The notes under the pieces were generated by a model. The model made no database searches and was not told the DNA's origin. It saw only the letters and a list, made by a program, of their open reading frames with translations. Positions 38,954-46,880 of a DNA stretch of 64,000 nucleotides are shown here, piece after piece. Made by a program: the position numbers and the translations under genes. Source of the DNA: an uncultured Paracoccaceae bacterium (GTDB lineage: Bacteria > Pseudomonadota > Alphaproteobacteria > Rhodobacterales > Rhodobacteraceae). The stretch's first letter is position 1; each line of letters starts with the position of its first letter. Where the stretch lies: contig CANMQX010000003.1 in assembly GCA_947500135.1 (NCBI GenBank), positions 124,001-188,000 of the forward strand. The letters run 5' to 3'.

Positions 38954-38988
38954 CCGGGGGCGCCGTCATCATGCGCCCCCGGTTTTTT
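38954..38988 (+). terminator. Hairpin with T-run between dctP and dctQ
   Basis: CCGGGGGCGC and GCGCCCCCGG form a perfect 10-bp stem with a nine-base loop, followed by six Ts. It would reduce read-through into dctQM, giving more binding protein than membrane subunits, and would protect the dctP mRNA end. GGAGG for dctQ follows directly. Confidence 0.9.
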
Positions 38989-39003
38989 GTTGGAGGAACG
39001 GCA

Positions 39004-39543
39004 ATGATCGGGCGGATTTCGGCGACATGGGCGCAGTTTGAGCTGACATTGGCCGCAGCTTTGGCGGCATCAATCACCTTGCTGATCCTGCTCAATGTCG
39101 TGACCCGCAGCCTAGGTGCTGCCTTGTTCTGGGTCGACGAACTGGCGATCTATGCCATGGCATGGATGGCGTTTCTGGGGGCGTCATCGGCCTTGCATTA
39201 TGGCCACGCGGTTGCTGTTACGATCCTGACGGATACCTTGCCGCCGATGCTGCGCAAGGCAACGGCCAAGCTCGTTGATGTGATCGTGCTTGTGTTTGCA
39301 TTGTTCATGATCTGGTTCTGCTGGCGCTGGTATTCCCCACTGGAGCTCGCGCGCAATGGTTTTGACGTGAAAGCGTTTCAGGGAGCGACCTTCAACTTTA
39401 TCTACGCCGAACCCACCACAACGCTGGGGATCAAGAAGTTCTGGGTCTGGAGCGTGATGTGGCTTTTTGCGCTTGGGGCCACTTTGCACAGTGTCGCCAA
39501 TTTGTTCGAACAGGGTTCGGCGCAGGATGAGCGTGTGGCATGA
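39004..39543 (+). CDS. dctQ: TRAP transporter small permease DctQ
   Basis: 179 aa with four membrane helices. ATG 39004 follows TGGAGGAACG; the longer ORF from 38740 overlaps dctP. NVVTRSLGAALFWVDELAIYAMAWMAFLGAS is the conserved DctQ region. It pairs with DctM, which it overlaps by 4 bp (ATGA). Confidence 0.93.
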   Translation: MIGRISATWAQFELTLAAALAASITLLILLNVVTRSLGAALFWVDELAIYAMAWMAFLGASSALHYGHAVAVTILTDTLPPMLRKATAKLVDVIVLVFALFMIWFCWRWYSPLELARNGFDVKAFQGATFNFIYAEPTTTLGIKKFWVWSVMWLFALGATLHSVANLFEQGSAQDERVA

Positions 39544-40799
39544 CCCCGCTGATTTTTGCCTTCAAGCTTTTGATTGCGGTTCCTGTCGCCCTTGTTCTGG
39601 CGCTGACGGCCATCTGGTACATCTGGGAAAGCGGCAATACCGTTCTTTATGATAGCTTTGCCCAGAAAATGTTTTCAGGTCTGGAAAACTACGGTCTTCT
39701 GGCCATTCCATTGTTCATGCTGACTGGCGAGATGATGAACGAAGGCGGCATGACCCGCCGCCTGATTAACGCGGCGCGGGTTTTTGTTGGCGGGTTTCGC
39801 GGTGGGCTGGCCTATATCAACCTGTTGGCGAATATGTTCATGGCGGCCATCATCGGGTCTGCCACCGCACAAATTGCTGTGATGGCGCGCGCGATGACGC
39901 CCGAGATGGAAAAAGAGGGCTATGACAAAGGCTTTGCCGCGGCCACTACGGCGGCGGGCGGCCTGCTGGCCCCGGTGATCCCCCCATCAATGATGTTTGT
40001 GATCTACGGCGTGCTGGCGCAGATCCCAATCGGCGACATGTTTCTGGCAGGCATCCTGCCCGGGCTCTTGCTGGCGATTTCCTTTGCTGTGGTGATTTCG
40101 CTTATCGGATTTGCCCAAGGGTTCCCAAAGGGCGATTGGTTTACCCGCCGCGACGCTATCGCTGCAATTCTGTCATGCCTGCCTGCCACGCTGATCCCTT
40201 TTGCGATCATCGGTGGCATCCTTTTTGGCATCGCCACGCCAACGGAGTCCGCCGCCATCGCATCGCTTATCGCCTTTATGATCGGCTGGCTGATCTATGG
40301 GGAACTGAAGCCAGGCGCAATTTTCCAGATGTTCAAGCGCACGGCAGTGAATGCGTCGATGATCATATTCATGATCGCAGCTGCCAATGTCTTTGGCTGG
40401 GTGATCATCTATGAGGCGCTACCGCAGAAACTGGCGGCCCTGATCACATCAATGACCAGCGACCCGTTTATGTTCTTGCTGATCGTGAACCTGATCTTGC
40501 TGCTTGTTGGCATGCTGATCGACGGTATCGCAGCGGTCATTCTGATAACCCCAATCCTGCTGCCCATCGCGATGAATGACTATAGCATCAGCCCCTACCA
40601 ATTCGGCGTTGTCATGTGCCTGAATCTTGTGCTGGGATTGCTGACGCCGCCTGTTGGCGTTGGCCTTTACATCGCGTCGTCAATGAGCGGCACATCGCCC
40701 GGACGCATTCTGAAATCGCTTTGGCCATTTCTGCTTGCCGTGGCGGTTATCCTGATCTTCCTCAGCCGGTTCCCTTGGCTTTCGACCGCGCTGTTGTGA
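39540..40799 (+). CDS. dctM: TRAP transporter large permease DctM
   Basis: 419 aa with about twelve membrane helices, sodium-driven transport subunit. Family segments include FSGLENYGLLAIPLFMLTGE, ATTAAGGLLAPVIPPSMMFVIYG and GLLTPPVGVGLYIASSMSG. Start overlaps the dctQ stop. Eight bases separate its stop from that of the convergent ThDP-Rieske gene. Length is normal for DctM. Confidence 0.95.
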   Translation: MTPLIFAFKLLIAVPVALVLALTAIWYIWESGNTVLYDSFAQKMFSGLENYGLLAIPLFMLTGEMMNEGGMTRRLINAARVFVGGFRGGLAYINLLANMFMAAIIGSATAQIAVMARAMTPEMEKEGYDKGFAAATTAAGGLLAPVIPPSMMFVIYGVLAQIPIGDMFLAGILPGLLLAISFAVVISLIGFAQGFPKGDWFTRRDAIAAILSCLPATLIPFAIIGGILFGIATPTESAAIASLIAFMIGWLIYGELKPGAIFQMFKRTAVNASMIIFMIAAANVFGWVIIYEALPQKLAALITSMTSDPFMFLLIVNLILLLVGMLIDGIAAVILITPILLPIAMNDYSISPYQFGVVMCLNLVLGLLTPPVGVGLYIASSMSGTSPGRILKSLWPFLLAVAVILIFLSRFPWLSTALL

Positions 40800-40807
40800 A
40801 CCGGGGG

Positions 40808-42787
40808 TCAGACCAATTCGGCATCCGTCATGATTTCAACGAGGGCCGGTCCGTTGACGTCCAGCGCCGTTTGAATTGCCTCTTCAAGTTCAGCCGCATC
40901 GGTCACTTTGTGCCCATGGCCCCCGCACAGTCTGGCGAATGCTGCAAAGGATGGGTTGATCAGGTCGGTTTCCCAAACCGGCCATTCGCCTGACCGCTGT
41001 TCTTTTGAAATTTTGCCCAATTCGCCGTTGTGCAGCAGGATATGTGTGACATCCATGCCGTATTTTACCGCTGTCGTGAAATCCATGGGATATTGCCCAA
41101 AACCGCCATCACCGGAGATCGAAACCACCTTGCACCTGCGCAGTGCCGCGACATCCTGGGTCGCAGCCCAGGCACCAAGCCCGGCGGGAAAACCATAGCC
41201 GATAGACCCCAGATAGCCGGACATCAACACCCGCTGACTGCCCTTGGTTTCAAGGTAGCGGCCAAATGAATATGTGTTGTTGCCCACATCGACCGCAAAG
41301 ATCGTGTTGTCCGGTACCAGCCGCCCAAGAATGTCAAAGATCGCAAATGAATGGATCCCTTGTCCGTGGTCCTCTGCCAGGCGACGCTGTTTTTCGTCGC
41401 GCCAGATCGCCCAGCGTTCGGCCAGTTCGGGCCGTTGATCAACGGCATCGGCATTGGCACTGATCAGCGGGCTGGCCGCGTCGCAGAACGCGCCGATATC
41501 CCCCCAAACGGGGACCTTTACCGCATGAAACTTGCCAAGCTGCATCCGGTCATAATCAACCTGAATAATGTTTTCCTTTAATGCGATCCCGGTATGGTTT
41601 GAAAAGCTGGCACCAAAGGCGACAAGCACATCAGCCTCATTCATGAACCAGCTGGCAATTGGCGTGCCCGACCGACCGATGACGCCGGCCCCCAACGGGT
41701 GGCTATCGGGCACAAGCCCCTTGGCCTTGAATGTTGTCACCACCGGCGTGCCGATTTTTTCAGCGAGTGCAATAATCTGCGCCCGCGCATCATAGGCCCC
41801 GTGGCCGACAACAAACATCGGTCGCTTGGCGCTGTTCAAAAGGGCGGCGGCGGCTTCGATATCGCTTTGCGATGGTGTCACACGGGTGCCACCCATCCGC
41901 CCAATCGGTTTGGCTGCAGGCTTGTCAGATGGCACTGTCTGCACGTCATCTGGAAAAATCAGATGGGCGACGTTCTGTTCAACGATGGCATTCTTGCACG
42001 CCAGCGACATAAGCTCTGCGTGGTTTGAGCTGTTCAGCACAGGCTGTGAGAAAGTGGATACCGCCTGAAACGCCGATTTCAGATCAATGTCCTGAAACGC
42101 ACCAGGTCCGAAAACCTGTGTCTGCACTTGTCCAGTCAATGCGAGGACGGGCGCACGGTCAACCTTGGCATCCCACATCCCCGTCAGCAGGTTGGTCGCC
42201 CCTGGTCCGGCAATCGTCAGGCAGGCCGCGGGTTGGCCGGTTAACTTGCCATAGGCTGATGCTGCAAAGGCGGCTACCCCTTCGTGGCGGATGCCATAAT
42301 ATTTCAGCTTCTTTTCATTCACCTGCCGCCTGATCGCATCGGCCAAGCCGAGGTTCGAATGGCCCACCATCCCAAAGACGGTCTGCACACCCCAGTTGGT
42401 CATTGTTTCGACCATCACATCGGTGACAGTGCGTTCATGCGGGGGTTCTGCCGCAAGCCCGACAAAGATTTCGCCATCCCGGATATCCAGCGGGTACATG
42501 TCCTGACCTGTGTCTTCATGCCCGCCGGGGGGCTTGCCGGTCAGCGGGTCGAAATCCCAGCCATGCCACGGGCAGCGGATCCAGCATTTGTCGTCGATCC
42601 CTTTTTCAATGGACCCTTCGCCAAGCGGCCCCTTTTGGTGCGGGCAATGGTTGTTCATCGCGGCCCATTGCCCATCGAAGTGCACAAGGCAGATCGATGT
42701 CGTGCGCGCGGTCACGGTTTTGACCCGATCCTCGGGCAGGTCGTTGATGTGGCCGACCGAAATCCAGTCAAGGTCCTCAGTTGTCAT
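40808..42787 (-). CDS. Rieske-ThDP fusion enzyme (pyruvate oxidase/acetolactate synthase-like)
   Basis: 659 aa. Residues 1-112 form a cytoplasmic ferredoxin-type Rieske domain: C48-P-H50 and C72-PW-H75. Residues about 118-659 are a three-domain ThDP enzyme: RHEG with catalytic Glu169, a central FAD/nucleotide-type domain (about 305-440), and GDG (559-561) ... N587, the ThDP-metal motif. Such enzymes decarboxylate 2-oxo acids; the fused cluster could take up the electrons. No signal peptide. Last gene of a six-gene coupled operon, overlapping the previous gene by 11 bp. The substrate cannot be read from sequence. Confidence 0.88.
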   Translation of the reverse strand: MTTEDLDWISVGHINDLPEDRVKTVTARTTSICLVHFDGQWAAMNNHCPHQKGPLGEGSIEKGIDDKCWIRCPWHGWDFDPLTGKPPGGHEDTGQDMYPLDIRDGEIFVGLAAEPPHERTVTDVMVETMTNWGVQTVFGMVGHSNLGLADAIRRQVNEKKLKYYGIRHEGVAAFAASAYGKLTGQPAACLTIAGPGATNLLTGMWDAKVDRAPVLALTGQVQTQVFGPGAFQDIDLKSAFQAVSTFSQPVLNSSNHAELMSLACKNAIVEQNVAHLIFPDDVQTVPSDKPAAKPIGRMGGTRVTPSQSDIEAAAALLNSAKRPMFVVGHGAYDARAQIIALAEKIGTPVVTTFKAKGLVPDSHPLGAGVIGRSGTPIASWFMNEADVLVAFGASFSNHTGIALKENIIQVDYDRMQLGKFHAVKVPVWGDIGAFCDAASPLISANADAVDQRPELAERWAIWRDEKQRRLAEDHGQGIHSFAIFDILGRLVPDNTIFAVDVGNNTYSFGRYLETKGSQRVLMSGYLGSIGYGFPAGLGAWAATQDVAALRRCKVVSISGDGGFGQYPMDFTTAVKYGMDVTHILLHNGELGKISKEQRSGEWPVWETDLINPSFAAFARLCGGHGHKVTDAAELEEAIQTALDVNGPALVEIMTDAELV

Positions 42788-43067
42788 GGCTATCGTCCTT
42801 TTCTGGCGCGGGGGCTGGAAAGATGAAATCGATGAATTTTTGTAGGTAAGTCAGGATCAGGAACACGCCTGCGGCCCAGATCAGCAGCTCAAAGGGGGCG
42901 AGCGGTGTGCCGCGCAGCCAGCGCCCCAACAAACCGCCACCTGGACGCAGCTCTTCCCAGCCAAAAAGGCCGGATCGCGGCCACAGATCAAGAAACCAGA
43001 ACCGCGACAGATACAGCATGATAAGGCCAAGCACAGCCATCAGGACAAGGAGGGTGATGCGCTTCAT
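42777..43067 (-). CDS. Small membrane protein of the Rieske operon
   Basis: 96 aa with two membrane helices (about 4-24 and 59-79) joined by a Gly/Trp/Arg-rich loop (LRPGGGLLGRWLRGTP). I recognise no family. It overlaps the genes on both sides (4 bp and 11 bp), so it is translated with them. It is likely a structural or anchor subunit of the membrane part of the system. Confidence 0.75.
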   Translation of the reverse strand: MKRITLLVLMAVLGLIMLYLSRFWFLDLWPRSGLFGWEELRPGGGLLGRWLRGTPLAPFELLIWAAGVFLILTYLQKFIDFIFPAPAPEKDDSHDN

Positions 43068-43825
43068 CCGTCAATCAGCTCCATCGTTGTGTCGTCCATG
43101 CGCAGGACAAGGATGTCGCCGCGCCGTTCCAGGTCGCCTTCGAGCGTGATGAACTGACCGACGTAATCATAGGCTGCGGGTGGCAAGGTTGTGCCGTCAG
43201 GCCCGGTGATGAGCATGAAATCGGACCCCTCAATAGGCTGGGTCGAGACGAAAACAGGCGGCACGTCCCCGAGCAGGCACAGATTGGCGCAGGCTTTGTG
43301 CGCGAGGCCACGACCCGGGCGCATCGCCCCGTTTAGGCATTTGCCATCGCAAATCTCGCCCGCGATTTTCCAACGACCCAAAGCTTCGGTTTCCATCGTG
43401 GGTGGATCGCCTTCGACCGCTGTCAGCCCCCGTTGCCCGCCACGCAACTGCATCATGTCGATCGTGCCGCGTTGCAGGATGATGCCGGACACCTCTGCCA
43501 ATTGCCCGTCCAGCCCCATCGCCCGCATATCCACCCCGGATTTGCCCGCGCTTGCCAGCATCAGGGTTTTACCCGGCTTGATCAGGTCATTCCCTTCGGT
43601 CACCCGCAGCAGTGGGTATGGGGTTAGCTCGATCACGCCGGTGACGGTCTGGCGACCGTAGTCAAAGCGAAAGCCGGACGCGGCTGGTTCGTCCTGTGTG
43701 GCACCAATCAGTAGTCCAGTGAGCACGAAAATCGCCACAACCAGCGCCGAGGCTAACAGCAGGAACTTACGCAATGGGCCGGGAACTGGCAGGTAGCCCA
43801 CAAAGAATGGTGGTTTGTCGCTCAT
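43064..43825 (-). CDS. Membrane-anchored protein with conserved-looking Cys motif
   Basis: 253 aa. One N-terminal membrane helix (about 20-42) is followed by a long soluble domain, predicted periplasmic. Near residues 160-195 are four cysteines in GEICDGKC and KACANLC flanking GAMRPGRG, then LLGDVPPVFV. This looks like a metal or cofactor site, or two disulfides. I do not recognise a named domain. Start and stop overlap neighbours by 4 bp each. It may link the cytoplasmic Rieske/haem part to the periplasm (inference). Confidence 0.72.
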   Translation of the reverse strand: MSDKPPFFVGYLPVPGPLRKFLLLASALVVAIFVLTGLLIGATQDEPAASGFRFDYGRQTVTGVIELTPYPLLRVTEGNDLIKPGKTLMLASAGKSGVDMRAMGLDGQLAEVSGIILQRGTIDMMQLRGGQRGLTAVEGDPPTMETEALGRWKIAGEICDGKCLNGAMRPGRGLAHKACANLCLLGDVPPVFVSTQPIEGSDFMLITGPDGTTLPPAAYDYVGQFITLEGDLERRGDILVLRMDDTTMELIDG

Positions 43826-44877
43826 GCTGACACCTCTTGCGTTGGCACCGGTTCAACATACGTCCCCGGCGGGTTTGCATCGCGATGGACCTGCACGCCT
43901 GTCCCGTTCAGACGGATGTTGTAAGTTGGCACCATTTCGGTGAAGGGCGCGGGCGAACGTCCATTGGTCACATCATATTGGAACCCATGCCAAGGGCAGG
44001 TCACAAGACAGTCGATCACCCGACCTTCACCCAGCGGCCCGTTCTGGTGGGCGCAGGCATTGGAAATTGCGCTGAGCTTGCCATCTTGTTTAAATATGGC
44101 CACGCGATCACCACCCGGCAGGATTTTGATCTTGGCGAAACCTTCGCTGATGTCGCTTGCATCGCAGATATCGATCCAACCTTCCGCATCCCTACCAAGC
44201 TCATCACCCCCGCGCCAATCAAGGAACGCCGCATAGGCGTGCAGCCCGGCGACAGCCCCCGCACCGCCGATAAATATGACGGTGAAGGTTTGGTTCTGCT
44301 GGTCTTGCAAGATGCCAAGGCTGACATGAGCGACGACGGCCACATAGGCAAAATAGATCAGCGCGTGGATACGTTTCCAAACGGGCGGGGTCAGGAACTT
44401 CATCCAAAAATCGTGACTGGTGGCCGACAGGATCAACAGGCAGATCAGGGCGAAGATGCCGAAAACCTCGAACGGGAAGCCCGCCAGTTGGCCATAGCTT
44501 GTGTTGGCGAACAGCAATGCCTCGTATTTGTCGGAGCTTGAGAAAGCGAAATACCAGTTGAGGATATAGCTGGCATGGGTGATCGCCACGAAGGTCGTCA
44601 TCACGCCGAAATGGCGGCGATTATACAAGAGTGGCAGAAAGCGCCGGTCGATCCGGGCAAGCGGCCCGATGCACAGGATTACAGTCAGCATGACAAAGGC
44701 GCAGGCCCCGAACGCACGGGCGTTATGGACCTGTGGGTTGATCGGAAATTCGTGGCTGAGCAGTTCAGGGCTGATAAATAGAAATAGCCACAGGAAGGCA
44801 ACGACACCTGCCAGCATGATCCAGTCATACAGCCATTTATTGCGGTTCCATTGGACGGGGATATATTTGACGCTCAT
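43822..44877 (-). CDS. Ferric-reductase-like membrane haem protein fused to a Rieske domain
   Basis: 351 aa from ATG 44877 (the ORF track start at 44991 is upstream). About six membrane helices (18-36, 52-72, 89-110, 134-152, 169-190, 198-218) form a ferric-reductase/YedZ-like domain. His89, His101, His171 and His184 are candidate b-haem ligands. Residues 232-335 are a C-terminal Rieske domain, C275-A-H277 and C294-PW-H297, which an even helix count places in the cytoplasm. Its ATG overlaps the preceding stop (ATGA). It is the likely membrane electron-transfer hub of the operon. Confidence 0.85.
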   Translation of the reverse strand: MSVKYIPVQWNRNKWLYDWIMLAGVVAFLWLFLFISPELLSHEFPINPQVHNARAFGACAFVMLTVILCIGPLARIDRRFLPLLYNRRHFGVMTTFVAITHASYILNWYFAFSSSDKYEALLFANTSYGQLAGFPFEVFGIFALICLLILSATSHDFWMKFLTPPVWKRIHALIYFAYVAVVAHVSLGILQDQQNQTFTVIFIGGAGAVAGLHAYAAFLDWRGGDELGRDAEGWIDICDASDISEGFAKIKILPGGDRVAIFKQDGKLSAISNACAHQNGPLGEGRVIDCLVTCPWHGFQYDVTNGRSPAPFTEMVPTYNIRLNGTGVQVHRDANPPGTYVEPVPTQEVSA

Positions 44878-45242
44878 TCCGGGGCCTCGCTTAGCTGGAC
44901 TGGAGCGATGTCGGTGGGCCATGTCTGCCGGGCCGTAAGGCCCGCAACGATGATGACGACAATGGTGATTGGCATGAGCCACGCAAACCACTTATGCGAC
45001 GCGCGGCGCGGTCGATATCGGTGCGACCATTCATCCTTTCCATCTGCCAGAATGTACCAGCGCCACAAAACCAATGGCCAGATCAGAATGATGCCCGGCA
45101 CCAACAATGGCCGGAATACGTAAGCACCGCGTGCATCTTCGTCCAGCCGATCCATTCCAAAGGTCAGAAATGGTATCGCAACTAAAATCCCAAGACCGCC
45201 CCAGATTTTGACGATCAGCAGAATGAGTTCTGCCTGGTTCAT
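44874..45242 (-). CDS. Small membrane protein of the Rieske operon
   Basis: 122 aa with three likely membrane helices (about 7-28, 45-62, 88-105) and an aromatic-rich loop (WRWYILADGKDEWSHRYRPR). No family recognised. It lies between the glutamate-synthase-like gene and the haem membrane gene, overlapping both by 4 bp. A subunit of the same membrane complex is the simplest reading. Confidence 0.75.
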   Translation of the reverse strand: MNQAELILLIVKIWGGLGILVAIPFLTFGMDRLDEDARGAYVFRPLLVPGIILIWPLVLWRWYILADGKDEWSHRYRPRRASHKWFAWLMPITIVVIIVAGLTARQTWPTDIAPVQLSEAPE

Positions 45243-46849
45243 GCAGCACCCCCGAAATTGACACCCGAAATGTCGGCCATGTCTTTTTTCCAGGTGGTCA
45301 GATCATCATGGTTGAACTTTGACAGGTGATCATGGCCGCAGGCGCGGGCCATGACCTGCATCAATTCAACCGACGCGCCGAAGAAATTCGCCAGCTGCCG
45401 GGCGGATTTTTCGGCCACCAGACGGTTAACCAGCTGCGGTTTCTGGGTGGCAATACCGACCGGGCAGTTATTGGTGTGACAGGCGCGCATGGCCAGACAT
45501 CCAATCGCCTGCATTGCCGAATTCGACACCGCGATAGCGTCTGCGCCCAATGCCATCGCCTTGATAAAGTCAGCCGGTTTGCGCAGCCCGCCCGTGATAA
45601 CAAGCGTGATATCGCTGCGCCCTTGCTTATCAAGATGACGCCGCGCCCGCGCCAAAGCTGGTATCGTCGGGACAGAGATATTATCGCGAAAGATGATCGG
45701 TGCCGCCCCCGTCCCCCCGCCGCGCCCATCAAGAATGATGTAGTCAACGCCGACGGCCAGTGCGGCATCAATGTCCTTTTCGATATGCTGGGCGGATAGC
45801 TTGTAGCCGATGGGGATGCCGCCGGTTCGGTCGCGCACCTCATCGGCGAAATCCTTGATTTGCCTGACCTCAGTCCAGTCGGGAAAGCGCGGCGGCGAAA
45901 TCGCAGATGTGCCTTCCTCCAGGCCGCGCACTTCCGCGATCTTGCCTTTGACCTTGTTGCCCGGCAGGTGACCGCCTGTTCCAGTCTTGGCCCCCTGACC
46001 GCCTTTGAAGTGGAACGCCTGAACCTTGTCCAGCTTGTCCCAGCTGAATCCAAATCGGGCCGAGGCGAGTTCGTAGAAATAGCGCGTATTTTCTGCCTGC
46101 TCTTCTGGTAACATGCCACCTTCACCAGAACAGATGCCCGTCCCGGCCAGTTCCGCTCCGCGTGCCAGCGCGATCTTGGCGGATTCCGACAAGGCCCCAA
46201 AGCTCATGTCGGACACGAAAAGTGGTATATCCAGCTTCAGCGGCTTTTGCGCATTCGGGCCAATGACCACCTCGGTGCCCACTGCATCATCATCCAACAA
46301 AGGAGGCTTTGCCAACTGTGCTGTCAACAGCTGAATGTCATCCCAATCGGGCAGTTCGGTGCGCGGAACACCCATCGAGTCGACGATGCCGTGATGCCCT
46401 GTCTTGGTCAGGCCATTCTTGGCATAATTCTGTATCATCCCGTTATAGGGTTCGGCGTCAGTACCATGGCTTGGGTCAGCATAAAGCCCAAGATAGGCGT
46501 CCCGGTTATAGGGCTGCGGGTTGGCGTAGCCCCATGCGTTGATCTCATCCGCGTCGACACAGATATCGCCACCATCGATCCATGATTTGAACTTTGGAAG
46601 TTTCTCATCATTGGCATAGGCGGAAACGCCGCTGTCCAGCCGGTAATCCCAGTTATGGACGCCGCAAATCAGATCATTGCCCCGCACATGCCCATCCGAC
46701 ATCAACGCACCACGATGCAGGCAGCGCCCATAAAAAACCGATATCTCTTCATCAAATCGGACAACCACCAGATCGACCTCTCCGATGATCGCATATTCGG
46801 GTTTGCGATCATTCAGGTCGCTTAGTTTGAAGATGGCTGTGGCGTTCAT
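45239..46849 (-). CDS. Rieske domain fused to FMN-binding glutamate-synthase-like domain
   Basis: 536 aa. Residues 1-105 are a Rieske domain (C43-L-H45, C62-GV-H65). The remainder is the FMN TIM barrel of glutamate synthase: SDMSFGALS, KGGQGAKTGTGGHLP, YIILDGRGGGTGAAP and the [3Fe-4S] cysteines C451, C457 and C462 in the GCLAMRACHTNNCPVGIATQ segment. The glutaminase (GATase2) and C-terminal GXGXG domains are absent, so it cannot be ordinary glutamate synthase. GAGGA precedes the ATG. First gene of the coupled six-gene set; 31 nt downstream of the antiporter gene. Confidence 0.9.
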   Translation of the reverse strand: MNATAIFKLSDLNDRKPEYAIIGEVDLVVVRFDEEISVFYGRCLHRGALMSDGHVRGNDLICGVHNWDYRLDSGVSAYANDEKLPKFKSWIDGGDICVDADEINAWGYANPQPYNRDAYLGLYADPSHGTDAEPYNGMIQNYAKNGLTKTGHHGIVDSMGVPRTELPDWDDIQLLTAQLAKPPLLDDDAVGTEVVIGPNAQKPLKLDIPLFVSDMSFGALSESAKIALARGAELAGTGICSGEGGMLPEEQAENTRYFYELASARFGFSWDKLDKVQAFHFKGGQGAKTGTGGHLPGNKVKGKIAEVRGLEEGTSAISPPRFPDWTEVRQIKDFADEVRDRTGGIPIGYKLSAQHIEKDIDAALAVGVDYIILDGRGGGTGAAPIIFRDNISVPTIPALARARRHLDKQGRSDITLVITGGLRKPADFIKAMALGADAIAVSNSAMQAIGCLAMRACHTNNCPVGIATQKPQLVNRLVAEKSARQLANFFGASVELMQVMARACGHDHLSKFNHDDLTTWKKDMADISGVNFGGAA

Positions 46850-46880
46850 GGCTGTCCTCTTTCGTCGCTGGTTGTTTTGG

